Shown one piece after another: positions 16,037-22,981 of a stretch of 27,795 bases of DNA. Every line of letters starts with the position of its first letter. Position 1 is the first letter of the stretch. Both the position numbers and the translations under genes were made by a program. The notes under the pieces were generated by a model. That model made no database searches. It saw nothing but the letters and a program-made list of their open reading frames with translations, and was not told the origin of the DNA. The DNA is from JAPLCX01 sp964460305 (GTDB taxonomy: Bacteria; Auribacterota; Tritonobacteria; UBA1439). The DNA lies in contig CAYWRA010000026.1 of assembly GCA_964460305.1 (NCBI GenBank), positions 1-27,795 on the forward strand, in the 5' to 3' direction.

Positions 16037-16255
16037 GCTTGCTCCCCCTTGAGCATATGATTATGCATCCACGGATTTGCACGGATTTCTGCTGCAAGTA
16101 AGGTCTCCTCTTAATCAGCGTAAGCCGTGGATAGAAGGTTCCGTTGTCCCTTCGAATCCACACGATCCGTTTAATCAGTGGTTTACTATCTTTTGGTTCT
16201 CCGCCTCTCTTTTACTCTTTGTAAAAATGGTCTCTCTGTGGTGAAGAACTGCGGC
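16037..16255. other. Intergenic region with interspersed-repeat fragments
   Basis: I see no gene here. The stretch holds fragments of common dispersed sequences: ATCCACGGATTTGCACGG (16069-16086), an AATCAGCG/CCGTGGAT variant (about 16113-16133), and the core CTCTTTTACTCTTTGT (16207-16222) followed by CTCTCTGTGGTGAA. Confidence 0.5.
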
Positions 16256-16290
16256 ATAAAAATCGGCCGGCGGGTGATCTCCGCCGGCCG
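16256..16290 (-). terminator. Intrinsic terminator of the 90-aa basic-tail gene
   Basis: A perfect 10-bp G/C stem (16264-16273 with 16281-16290, 7-base loop) is followed, in the minus direction, by ATTTTTA. It lies about 50 bases after the stop codon of the small gene. Confidence 0.8.
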
Positions 16291-16337
16291 TAAGAACAGC
16301 GGGCTGCCCTGGAAGCGTGGAGCCGTCTGCGGGGCCC

Positions 16338-16610
16338 TCACGCCTCAGCGATTGCTTTTTTCTTAGCCGCTTTCCTACGCTTCCTGCCTTTTGCGGCGGC
16401 CGTTTTTTCCTTAACCGGCTTGGGAATTTCTATCTTACTCAGACGGGCCGCCCGGATCTCCTCAACGATTGTCACCCCCTCCACCTTCACCATGACGAGT
16501 GCGATACCGCTTTGGAGGATCTCCTTGATGACCCCCTGTCGCATGTGCGATACCGAGGGGGTGCTTCCGGCCCTCCACTCCACCCTGTCTCCTGGCTGTA
16601 ATCCTGCCAT
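16338..16610 (-). CDS. Small beta-barrel-like protein with a Lys/Ala-rich histone-like tail (90 aa)
   Basis: From the ATG at 16610 (AAAGGAG eight bases upstream) the first ~60 residues contain LQPGDRVEWRAGSTPSVSHMRQGVIKEIL, a pattern like small SH3/KOW- or DUF2945-type barrels. The last ~30 residues (KTAAAKGRKRRKAAKKKAIAEA in part) are very basic and Ala-rich, similar to bacterial histone-H1-like tails, so nucleic-acid binding is likely but not shown. It lies 119 bases after the hydrolase fusion gene on the same strand and ends at a strong terminator. Function unknown. Confidence 0.7.
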   Translation of the reverse strand: MAGLQPGDRVEWRAGSTPSVSHMRQGVIKEILQSGIALVMVKVEGVTIVEEIRAARLSKIEIPKPVKEKTAAAKGRKRRKAAKKKAIAEA

Positions 16611-16729
16611 GGCGCACGCTCCTTTCAAGGCGGCCTGCCGAATGCGCTACCGCCTACGGACGTGCTATATATATTACCATAGCCGCTGCCCTCTGTCCAT
16701 AAGGCCGATCCTCAAACGCGGCGCGTCAT

Positions 16730-18667
16730 TTACCCGAGCGGGAACAACAACTCCAGGCACCGGCCGATCCGTTTGCGCCAAAAAACCTCATTGTGGTAAT
16801 GGCCTTCGGCGATGATGCCGAGGAAATCCCCGCCGGGGACCATTCCCCGCTCCAGCGCAAGCGCGATCAGGTCCTTTGTCACTCCCGTGTGGTCGTCGCG
16901 GTGCGGCTGGTCATACGCCCACCTAGTGCCGCAATCGGTGTACCATCTCCTGATCGGCAGCGCCCGTCTGGCGCAGATCGATTTTCTCACCGGATCCTGC
17001 GGAACGTACGCGTAGGACAAGCTCCCTACCAGACCGAAGGTGTCCGGCCGCCTCATACCGGCGTACAGGGCGCAGTTCGCGCCATACGAGGCGCCGATGA
17101 TCCCAATGTCCTCGGGGTCTTTGGAGATTGCGATAGTCTTCCTCAATTCCGGGAGCACCTGGTCGGCGATAAAATCGACGTAGCGGTCGGCCTTTCCCAT
17201 GGGCGGTGGGAGATAACTGGTATCGCGCTGCGGGTGCGAAACGACCGATACCAACACCACGTCCGCACAACGCCCACGCCGCGCCGTATCCAGCGCAATC
17301 GCATCGGTGTGCCAGCCGCCGTGGGCGCCCTGGTTCTTCCACTGGTTCTGACCGTCGTTGAGCACCGCAACCGGATACGGGCCGCGCGCGCCGCGGCCAT
17401 AGTCGCGCGGCAGCATGATGTTGATTTTAAAACGGTGTTTGAACGCCCGCGAGTAGATTTCCTTCATCATGTATATGCGGGGGAGCCGCACGCGGGGCGG
17501 AACGCGGGGGAAAAATTCACCGTCCCTGAGATACAACCTCTTCCCATTCGGTTCGTACATGCCGCCCTTGGAAGGCCTATCCTCACTGCGCTTACCCCTG
17601 ATATAAAACTTTTCACCGGCATCGAGCGGCAAGTCGGCTTCGAAAACACGCTCGTCGTAATACCGCCCGGCCTTCACTCGCTCCATCGCCATTCGCCACA
17701 CTTCCTGTCCCCGCCTCGTGCAGATACGAACCTCGGGTTCTTTCCATCCCGTGAAATAGAACAGCTTCACCTTCCGCTCGTGGATGCCGTCCGCGCCACG
17801 CTTCTTGAAACGGTATCTCCTGTCTACCGCGCTGGGGAAACCCGCCTCCAACCACCCCGTGACGCGCCGCGTGATCGGCTTATGGAACCGCCCCATGAGT
17901 ATGCTCCCGTGCGAATACCCCTCGAACACGAGCCTGGATGCCCGATAGTAGCGCGCGAGCGCCGCTTGCGCCCTATTCGTTGAGGACACGCTCACCGCGA
18001 GCACGGGGCACGTCACCTTGGCCGCGTCGACTTCTATCCGCTCGATCTCTAGCTCGCGATAGGCGCGCCCGGAGAGAAATGACTGCTTGAATAGTCCGAG
18101 CAACCCTTGAAACTCTCCTCTGCTCGCCGGCCGCCCAAGCATCTCTTCCACCACCCGCCTGGCCGGCCAGAAATTCATCACCGGCGGGAGCGGCTTTCCC
18201 AGCTCCGGCTTTTCCCCGATCATCCCAGCGACCTCGCGCGGCCAATCGCCGTCATAGAGTATAAGGGCCATCGCCCCATGGAGCTCGGCAAACTTCTGGA
18301 TGAGGATCCCTCCCATGCTGTAGCCGGCGTAGATCGCGCGGCTGAGACCGAAATGGTTCCGCACGGCCATGATATCATCGAGGTAGTCTTGGTAGCCGAG
18401 TGCCGCAATACCACGGCATTTACTCTTATAATAGCCCCTGAGATTGAGCGCATAGGCGGGCCAACCGCGCATCGCCCAATAATCAAGCTGTTGGCGGCAG
18501 ATCCAGCTCCCGTCAAATGCGCCCCCAACGAACACTATCGCGGGACGCCCGATATCCATCTCGGGCCGGACCCCCTCCACGTATATCCTGTGGCGGCCGA
18601 CGTAGGCCTCGAAATCGATGGGCCTGAAGAACGCACCGGCGCCCGGGATTTTTTTATGCACACTCAT
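16730..18667 (-). CDS. Tandem alpha/beta-hydrolase fusion: lysophospholipase-like domain plus Fes/EstA-type esterase domain
   Basis: The 645-residue protein has three parts. Residues ~40-280 are an alpha/beta hydrolase with nucleophile elbow GYSMGG (115-120, Ser117) and a likely catalytic His253 in GYSHGS. Residues ~295-400 are beta-rich (VKLFYFTGWKEPEVRI, FEADLPLDAGEKFYIRG) and resemble the carbohydrate-binding or E-set domains in front of enterochelin-type esterases. Residues ~405-645 form a second hydrolase of the putative-esterase family, with GASYGA (525-530, Ser527), acidic residues around 578-592 and EGHYHNEVFW carrying the catalytic His. No signal peptide is seen, so it is probably cytoplasmic. 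Both triads look intact. Substrates are unknown; carrying two catalytic units suggests sequential or paired ester cleavage. GGAG precedes the ATG. Confidence 0.8.
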   Translation of the reverse strand: MSVHKKIPGAGAFFRPIDFEAYVGRHRIYVEGVRPEMDIGRPAIVFVGGAFDGSWICRQQLDYWAMRGWPAYALNLRGYYKSKCRGIAALGYQDYLDDIMAVRNHFGLSRAIYAGYSMGGILIQKFAELHGAMALILYDGDWPREVAGMIGEKPELGKPLPPVMNFWPARRVVEEMLGRPASRGEFQGLLGLFKQSFLSGRAYRELEIERIEVDAAKVTCPVLAVSVSSTNRAQAALARYYRASRLVFEGYSHGSILMGRFHKPITRRVTGWLEAGFPSAVDRRYRFKKRGADGIHERKVKLFYFTGWKEPEVRICTRRGQEVWRMAMERVKAGRYYDERVFEADLPLDAGEKFYIRGKRSEDRPSKGGMYEPNGKRLYLRDGEFFPRVPPRVRLPRIYMMKEIYSRAFKHRFKINIMLPRDYGRGARGPYPVAVLNDGQNQWKNQGAHGGWHTDAIALDTARRGRCADVVLVSVVSHPQRDTSYLPPPMGKADRYVDFIADQVLPELRKTIAISKDPEDIGIIGASYGANCALYAGMRRPDTFGLVGSLSYAYVPQDPVRKSICARRALPIRRWYTDCGTRWAYDQPHRDDHTGVTKDLIALALERGMVPGGDFLGIIAEGHYHNEVFWRKRIGRCLELLFPLG

Positions 18668-19046
18668 TTCATTCTCCGAAGGACCGCATATTATTGCCCG
18701 TGCCGGCGGAAATGTCCATGAAGTTCATCGCGTTTCTACCACAGCCCTCACAAAGAGCAAAAGAGGGAAAGAGAAGAGCGCAAACTCTTATCCTGATCTA
18801 TTCAACAACCGCTGTTAGTATACCTACCTGCAAGCAGGCGATGTTTGTCCCTTCAACGTTTTTAACCGCGGCGCATCGCTTCCCCATGTATATCCGCACA
18901 ATTTGCTCGATCCGCGGTTCCTTATTCTCCGCTCATGAATAATCCAGGTTATACTCTTTTACTCTTCGTTAAAAATTGTTTCTCCGTGTCCTCCGCGTTT
19001 CTGCGGTGAAAAATCATCTCAACTATGGCGCGGGTCAGAGATCGGA
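18668..19046. other. Intergenic region with dispersed-repeat fragments
   Basis: I see no convincing gene. It carries two copies of the CTCTTTTACTCTTTGT-type repeat in opposite orientation (18750-18765 and 18954-18969); the second runs on into CTCCGTGTCCTCCGCG and TCTGCGGTGAAAAA, and a CCGCGG-type fragment lies at about 18869. The end of the region holds the promoter of the nitroreductase gene. Confidence 0.5.
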
Positions 19047-19055
19047 TGCTATAAT
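19047..19055 (+). promoter_or_regulatory. Extended -10 promoter of the nitroreductase gene
   Basis: TGCTATAAT occurs 29 bases before the ATG at 19085, which has AAAGGA as ribosome site. No clear -35 box. Confidence 0.5.
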
Positions 19056-19084
19056 GTGGGAAAATCAGCAAAGGAACAAACGCC

Positions 19085-19738
19085 ATGAACCGAATCGTAT
19101 GTGCGACCGTGTGTGCCGTGCTGGTTATCCTTTCCGCAGTGCCTGTGGCATTCTCCACCGAGAAACTCGGGCCGCTCCAGCTCGTGAAACCGCAGACGTC
19201 CGGCGGCAAACCCCTCATGGAGGCGCTGGCCAAGCGGCAGTCCACGCGCTCATTCGACGCGCGGAAGCTGCCCGCCCAGACGCTCTCGAATCTCCTCTGG
19301 GCTGCGGACGGGATCAACCGCCCCGACTCGGGGAAGCGCACCGCCCCCTCGGCGATGAACCGGCAGGAGATCGACGTCTATGCGGCGATGGCGGATGGGC
19401 TTTACCTTTACAATGCGAAGGAGCACCGGCTGGATCCGGTCCTCGCCGAGGACATTCGCGCCAGCAGTGGCGAACAGCCGTTCGTAAAAACGGCGCCCAT
19501 CGTGCTCATCTACGTCTCGGACCAGGCGCGGATGAAGAAGGCGCCGCAGGAGTCCAAGGATTTCTACTCCGCCACCGACACCGGCTTCATCAGCCAGAAC
19601 GTATATCTCTACTGCGCGTCGGAGGGGCTTGCGACGGTGGTCCTCGGCTGGGTGGACAAGCCGGCGCTCGCAAAGGCCATGAAGCTGCGGGACGACCAGA
19701 AGATCATCCTCACACAGCCCGTCGGGCATCCAAAATAA
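19085..19738 (+). CDS. Exported nitroreductase / SagB-ThcOx-type flavin oxidoreductase
   Basis: The 217-residue protein starts with a signal peptide (MNRIVCATVCAVLVILSAVP, cleavage near residue 24), then a compact nitroreductase domain: LAKRQSTRSFDARKLP (FMN phosphate-binding Arg region), LSNLLWAADGINRP, RTAPSAMNRQEIDVY, and the C-terminal DTGFISQNVYLYCASEGLATVVLGW helix, read in parts. Enzymes of this family use FMN and NAD(P)H to reduce nitro groups, or oxidise azolines in SagB-type systems. No TOMM/RiPP genes are nearby, so a RiPP role is unsupported. Export is uncommon for a soluble nitroreductase, and the electron source in the periplasm is unclear. Similar secreted versions are known in environmental bacteria. 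Confidence 0.82.
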   Translation: MNRIVCATVCAVLVILSAVPVAFSTEKLGPLQLVKPQTSGGKPLMEALAKRQSTRSFDARKLPAQTLSNLLWAADGINRPDSGKRTAPSAMNRQEIDVYAAMADGLYLYNAKEHRLDPVLAEDIRASSGEQPFVKTAPIVLIYVSDQARMKKAPQESKDFYSATDTGFISQNVYLYCASEGLATVVLGWVDKPALAKAMKLRDDQKIILTQPVGHPK

Positions 19739-19801
19739 ATATCCGCCAGAGTTACGCCTGAGGACCTATTTATCTTCCCGCCCTTCGGACACGACTGTCC
19801 C

Positions 19802-20839
19802 ATGAGACAAGCGCGAAACGAACTGAAACCAAAATTACTCGAAGATATCGCGCGCGCCGTCCGGACGCACGAGCGCTTCGCCATTTTTTCCCATGAGGAG
19901 CCCGACGGAGACGCGATCGGCTCCCAAGTCGCCCTCGCCCTCGCGCTGCGGAAACTGGGGAAACAGGTGGTCTCACTCCGTCTTGAGGCCGTTCCCCCCG
20001 CGCTCGAATTCCTCAACAAAGACGGCGCCGTTGAGCAATATAGCCCGGACCTCCATCGCGACAGGATCGGGCAGGCGGAGGTGGTGATGGTGGTGGACGC
20101 GAGCAGCTATCAGCGGCTGGGCGGCCTGGCGTACGAGGCGACGCGTAGCCCTGCCCTTACGATAAACATCGACCATCATCGCGACAACAAGTTCTTTGCC
20201 GACATCAACTTTGTGCGGTTCCAAGCCGGGGGCGCCGCCGAGCTTGTCTTCGAGGTTATCCGGGCGGTCGGAGCGCAGGTCGATGGCGCCATCGCCGAGG
20301 CCGTCTACGTAGGAATCTGCACGGACACGCTCGGCTTCAAGTACATCGATCCGGAGGGCAACCTGCTCAACGTCATTTCCGGGTTGGTGAAGACGGGTAT
20401 CGACATTGAAGGCCTGCAAGAGCGGCTTTATTACATGCGGCCCGACAGTTATCTCGATGATATCGCCGGACTGCTGGGAAGCGTCCATTATGAAAACGGC
20501 GGATCGCTCGCCTGGTTCGCGTTTCCCGACGGCGAACACCTCACTTACTACCAGCGTGAGCTTGCAACGGAAACCCTACAGCAGCTCCTGAGCGTCAAGA
20601 AGATCCGCGCCGCGATCATGTTGTACGAGGTGGACAATGGAATCGAAGTCTGGCTCAGGTCAAAGACGGAAGTCGACGTGGGGAAAGCGGCGGAGCGCCT
20701 TGGGGGCGGCGGGCATAAGACTGCCTCGGGAGCTCTCATCAAGGATATGAATCTCGACCAGGCGGTTTGCGCAGTGCTTTCCCAGGTCAAGGCGGTAATG
20801 GCTGGGCCGATACCGGAGGCGCCGGCGCTCAGGCCTTAA
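19802..20839 (+). CDS. Second DHH/DHHA1 phosphoesterase (NrnA-like)
   Basis: The 345-residue protein has SHEEPDGDAIGSQ (residues ~30-42), VDAS (98-101), DHH (124-126), CTDTLGF (173-179) and the DHHA1 GGGGH (301-305), so all Mn-binding and substrate motifs are present. It should hydrolyse short oligoribonucleotides or pAp-like substrates. It is a divergent paralogue of the 10506-11546 protein: motif order and length match but most other positions differ. The ATG at 19802 has no clear Shine-Dalgarno. The stop overlaps, tail to tail by 11 bases, the end of the minus-strand RNase H-like gene. Confidence 0.88.
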   Translation: MRQARNELKPKLLEDIARAVRTHERFAIFSHEEPDGDAIGSQVALALALRKLGKQVVSLRLEAVPPALEFLNKDGAVEQYSPDLHRDRIGQAEVVMVVDASSYQRLGGLAYEATRSPALTINIDHHRDNKFFADINFVRFQAGGAAELVFEVIRAVGAQVDGAIAEAVYVGICTDTLGFKYIDPEGNLLNVISGLVKTGIDIEGLQERLYYMRPDSYLDDIAGLLGSVHYENGGSLAWFAFPDGEHLTYYQRELATETLQQLLSVKKIRAAIMLYEVDNGIEVWLRSKTEVDVGKAAERLGGGGHKTASGALIKDMNLDQAVCAVLSQVKAVMAGPIPEAPALRP

Positions 20840-21314
20840 GCTTCCGTCTCAGCACCCTCAGATTCAACACGTCTTCACGGTTGTATCGCAGCAGCTTGTC
20901 GAGCGACTCCCTGCATCCCCAGAGCTTATAGTCCTGCCACAGGCGCACGGCGACGATCCCGCTGACGTCGGTCAACTCCCTCCCGATCCCCAGCAGCCGC
21001 TCCACCTGCTTCATTCCGCCGTACAGCCCCTGCCTGTGACAATCATGCATCAGGTCGCGGTGGGCGCAGTATTTCGTAAGATCCACGCCGAGTTTAGCCC
21101 TGATGTAAGGGAGGTCGAACCTTTCCCCGTTATAGGTGTAGAGCATGCGATGGGCCCTTATATGCTCGATCAGCGCGGGGGCATCGAGGCTTTCCTCAAC
21201 CAGTTGGATAAGGTTGCATGATTCCCCCTGCTCCACACAGAGGCCAACGACGGTAATCTCCCCGTCCTGGGGGTCGAGGCTCGTCGTCTCGATGTCAAGG
21301 TAGACCGCTGACAT
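20829..21314 (-). CDS. YprB-like RNase H-fold 3'-5' exonuclease
   Basis: From the ATG at 21314 the 161-residue protein is a minimal DEDD exonuclease fold: AVYLDIETTSL (Asp/Glu of motif I), LYTYNGERFDLPYIRAKL (motif II), HDCHRQGLYGGMKQVERLLGI, and YNREDVLNL (motif III, Tyr/Asp). This matches the RNase H-like YprB group, often annotated as a predicted exonuclease. It may act on DNA or RNA ends. A TTG 42 bases further upstream is possible but gives an unrelated hydrophilic leader. A TGTTATAAT promoter lies about 220 bases upstream. Confidence 0.8.
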   Translation of the reverse strand: MSAVYLDIETTSLDPQDGEITVVGLCVEQGESCNLIQLVEESLDAPALIEHIRAHRMLYTYNGERFDLPYIRAKLGVDLTKYCAHRDLMHDCHRQGLYGGMKQVERLLGIGRELTDVSGIVAVRLWQDYKLWGCRESLDKLLRYNREDVLNLRVLRRKLKA

Positions 21315-21550
21315 TGGATAACTCTCAGAAGGCGTGGATGGGCCCCGCCGGCTCAAAGCACAATAACCCCGTACGCTTAGTAGTCGAGCACAAGTGAACG
21401 GTGGACCGTTTCAGTCCGATCTATTCCTCAACCTTGGGCGGCCTAGGAATATCTCCCTATGGCTTGGGAGTTCCGCCGAATTGCAACCTTCCGCACCGCA
21501 TCGTCCCGTGCGGGAGGCTGTGCACCGCGCATTATAACAGGGATCGGTCT
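21315..21550. other. Intergenic leader region without a visible gene
   Basis: The stretch carries an extended -10 (TGTTATAAT on the minus strand, 21531-21539) and then ~215 bases that could be the leader of the RNase H-like gene. I see no small gene or recognised riboswitch in it. Confidence 0.35.
21531..21539 (-). promoter_or_regulatory. Extended -10 promoter upstream of the YprB-like gene
   Basis: Minus strand reads TGTTATAAT. The -35 region is not recognisable. It would give a long 5' leader. Confidence 0.4.
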
Positions 21551-21581
21551 AAAAACAGTTCAGGGCTTCGGCTCTGTTTTT
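21551..21581. terminator. Bidirectional hairpin terminator with a TTCG loop
   Basis: CAGGGC-TTCG-GCTCTG (21561-21576, one G.T pair) is flanked by AAAAA (21551-21555) and TTTTT (21577-21581), so it can end transcription on both strands. It overlaps the last codons and stop of the TIGR03067-like lipoprotein gene. Confidence 0.65.
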
Positions 21582-21991
21582 ATTCTCTCGCACATGATGG
21601 ACGTGTAACCGGGCTCCACGCCGAGCTTGGTCGCCCGCTCGGGCTTGGAATCGACCAGCTTAATGTTCATCACGTTGCCGTCGATCGCATAGATGGCTTT
21701 GTTCAGCGGATAGCCTTCAAACTCTATGTCAATCTCTTTCGGAACACGATCCGCTCTATAGGTAAAGGTGCCGCTATAGGTGCGGTCGACATCCTTAATC
21801 GCGATCGTGTTGCCCTCGAAAATCCATGTCTTATCCGATGTGACGGGTCTGTTCTCGTTCTTTATCTCCCTCCACTTGCCCTCGAGGGTGGTGACCGGTC
21901 CGGCGGCAGCCGGTTGCGGAGGACGAGCGACCGGCCGTCCCGCGCATGAAGCCATAATAAAAACCAGTGGAATCAATAGCAAGCGTCTCAT
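21560..21991 (-). CDS. TIGR03067-like lipoprotein
   Basis: The 143-residue protein starts MRRLLLIPLVFIMASCAG, a lipoprotein signal with Cys16, then a Pro-rich linker and a lipocalin-like all-beta domain: LEGKWREIKNENRPV, WIFEGNTIAIKDVDRTYSGTFTYRADRVPKEIDIEF. The last segment matches TIGR03067, a domain family best known from planctomycetes. Function is unknown; small ligand binding is a guess from the fold. AAAGGAGGTG, a near-perfect Shine-Dalgarno, precedes the ATG. The end of the gene forms part of a terminator hairpin. Confidence 0.72.
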   Translation of the reverse strand: MRRLLLIPLVFIMASCAGRPVARPPQPAAAGPVTTLEGKWREIKNENRPVTSDKTWIFEGNTIAIKDVDRTYSGTFTYRADRVPKEIDIEFEGYPLNKAIYAIDGNVMNIKLVDSKPERATKLGVEPGYTSIMCERIKTEPKP

Positions 21992-22059
21992 GGGCTGGCA
22001 CCTCCTTTCATTATGGGAATTGTATCAGAAACCTCCTTCTACCACAAACATGAAACATA

Positions 22060-22130
22060 AAAAATGACGAATACCAAATCACAAATGTCAAAACACAATG
22101 AGCCTTTGTCATTTGTCATTATCGAGGGCG
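22060..22130. repeat. Degenerate dispersed repeat (ATGACGAAT / TTTGTCATT type)
   Basis: AATGACGAATACCAAATCAC and later TTTGTCATTTGTCATT form an imperfect inverted, low-complexity stretch of a kind often dispersed between genes in environmental genomes. Other copies are not visible in this window. Confidence 0.35.
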
Positions 22131-22149
22131 GGGTGGCAAGTGGATCAGG

Positions 22150-22791
22150 TTACGTCTGCAACTTCTTTTTCAACTCGTCCACTTCGGCACGGAGGGTTTC
22201 GACTTGTCTCTCGATCGCAGCGATCCGCTCGTCACCAGCCCTAACCGGTATGACGGACGGTTCGATCGGACGGACCTCGTCGACCTTCACATCCCCGCAA
22301 AGAAGGTGCGCATACCGGCATTCCTTGCACCCGAACTGGCGCGGCAGTTTCACCACGACGGGGCCGTTCTCCCTCTCCATAAGCTGCGCGAGCGTCGCCT
22401 CGACCTCCGCCATGTCCTTGAACTGGCACAGGCGCTCGGTCCTGGAACGTATCTCTCCCAGCGTCTGCGCTCCCCTGAGAAGCAACACGCACATCACCGC
22501 AATCTCCTGAGGAGAGAAGTCGAAGGCCTCCTTTATCCGGTGGCCGTACTTCGGCACACGGTTCCCCCCTATGAACGTCTCATACGCCAACTGCTTCTGC
22601 TTGAGGCGGCCGACGGCCAGGATGACGGATTCTACGTCCATATCCATTATGGGATCGCGGCTGGACTTTTGGTTGCAGGCGTTGGTGAGGGCATTTATCG
22701 AGAGGGGGTAATACTCAGGGGTGGTGATCGCCTTCTCGACCAGAGAGCCCAGTACGCGCGCCTCGGCAGCGGTAAGATTGGTATTGGCCAT
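22150..22791 (-). CDS. yceH: YceH family protein (DUF480, tandem winged helix)
   Basis: The 213-residue protein is closely recognisable: LTAAEARVLGSLVEKAITTPEYYPLSINALTNACNQKSSRDP is the signature of the first winged helix, ALVTACNQKT in E. coli YceH being the counterpart. A second winged helix covers ~85-165 (PQEIAVMCVLLLRGAQTLGEIRSRTERL), including PRQFGCKECRYAHLLCG, where E. coli has no cysteines; the three Cys could bind a metal. The C-terminal ~28 residues (ERIAAIERQVETLRAEVDELKKKLQ) form a coiled coil. The molecular function is unknown. GAGGAGGG precedes the ATG. Confidence 0.9.
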   Translation of the reverse strand: MANTNLTAAEARVLGSLVEKAITTPEYYPLSINALTNACNQKSSRDPIMDMDVESVILAVGRLKQKQLAYETFIGGNRVPKYGHRIKEAFDFSPQEIAVMCVLLLRGAQTLGEIRSRTERLCQFKDMAEVEATLAQLMERENGPVVVKLPRQFGCKECRYAHLLCGDVKVDEVRPIEPSVIPVRAGDERIAAIERQVETLRAEVDELKKKLQT

Positions 22792-22871
22792 AAGACCCTC
22801 CTCGGTATTTTGGAATTATGGAGTCCCTATGCGCACGAATGGATTATATAGCAATTTTAACGACACATGAA

Positions 22872-22906
22872 GGCCAAAACAAAGAGCCGAGGCTGAAGTC
22901 TCGGCT
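22872..22906 (-). terminator. Probable terminator after the DEAD-box helicase gene
   Basis: On the minus strand a 7-bp stem AGCCGAG/CTCGGCT (loop of 8) is followed by CTTTGTTTT. It lies about 75 bases after the helicase stop. A dispersed repeat with terminator activity is possible. Confidence 0.5.
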
Positions 22907-22981
22907 ATGGATCTCGGTTGCGAAGCCGGGCTGCACTAAGGTATTGAAAGGGACCTTTATCAGGCCGTCCGGGAGAAATTA

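Noticed and set aside
16793..17983. Long open frame (396 codons) on the plus strand opposite the hydrolase fusion
   Set aside because: Antisense shadow of a gene with two clear hydrolase domains; Arg/His/Pro/Val-rich translation without recognisable domain.
18694..18942. Plus-strand 82-codon open frame in the gap before the nitroreductase gene
   Set aside because: It runs through dispersed repeat sequence and has no Shine-Dalgarno or domain.
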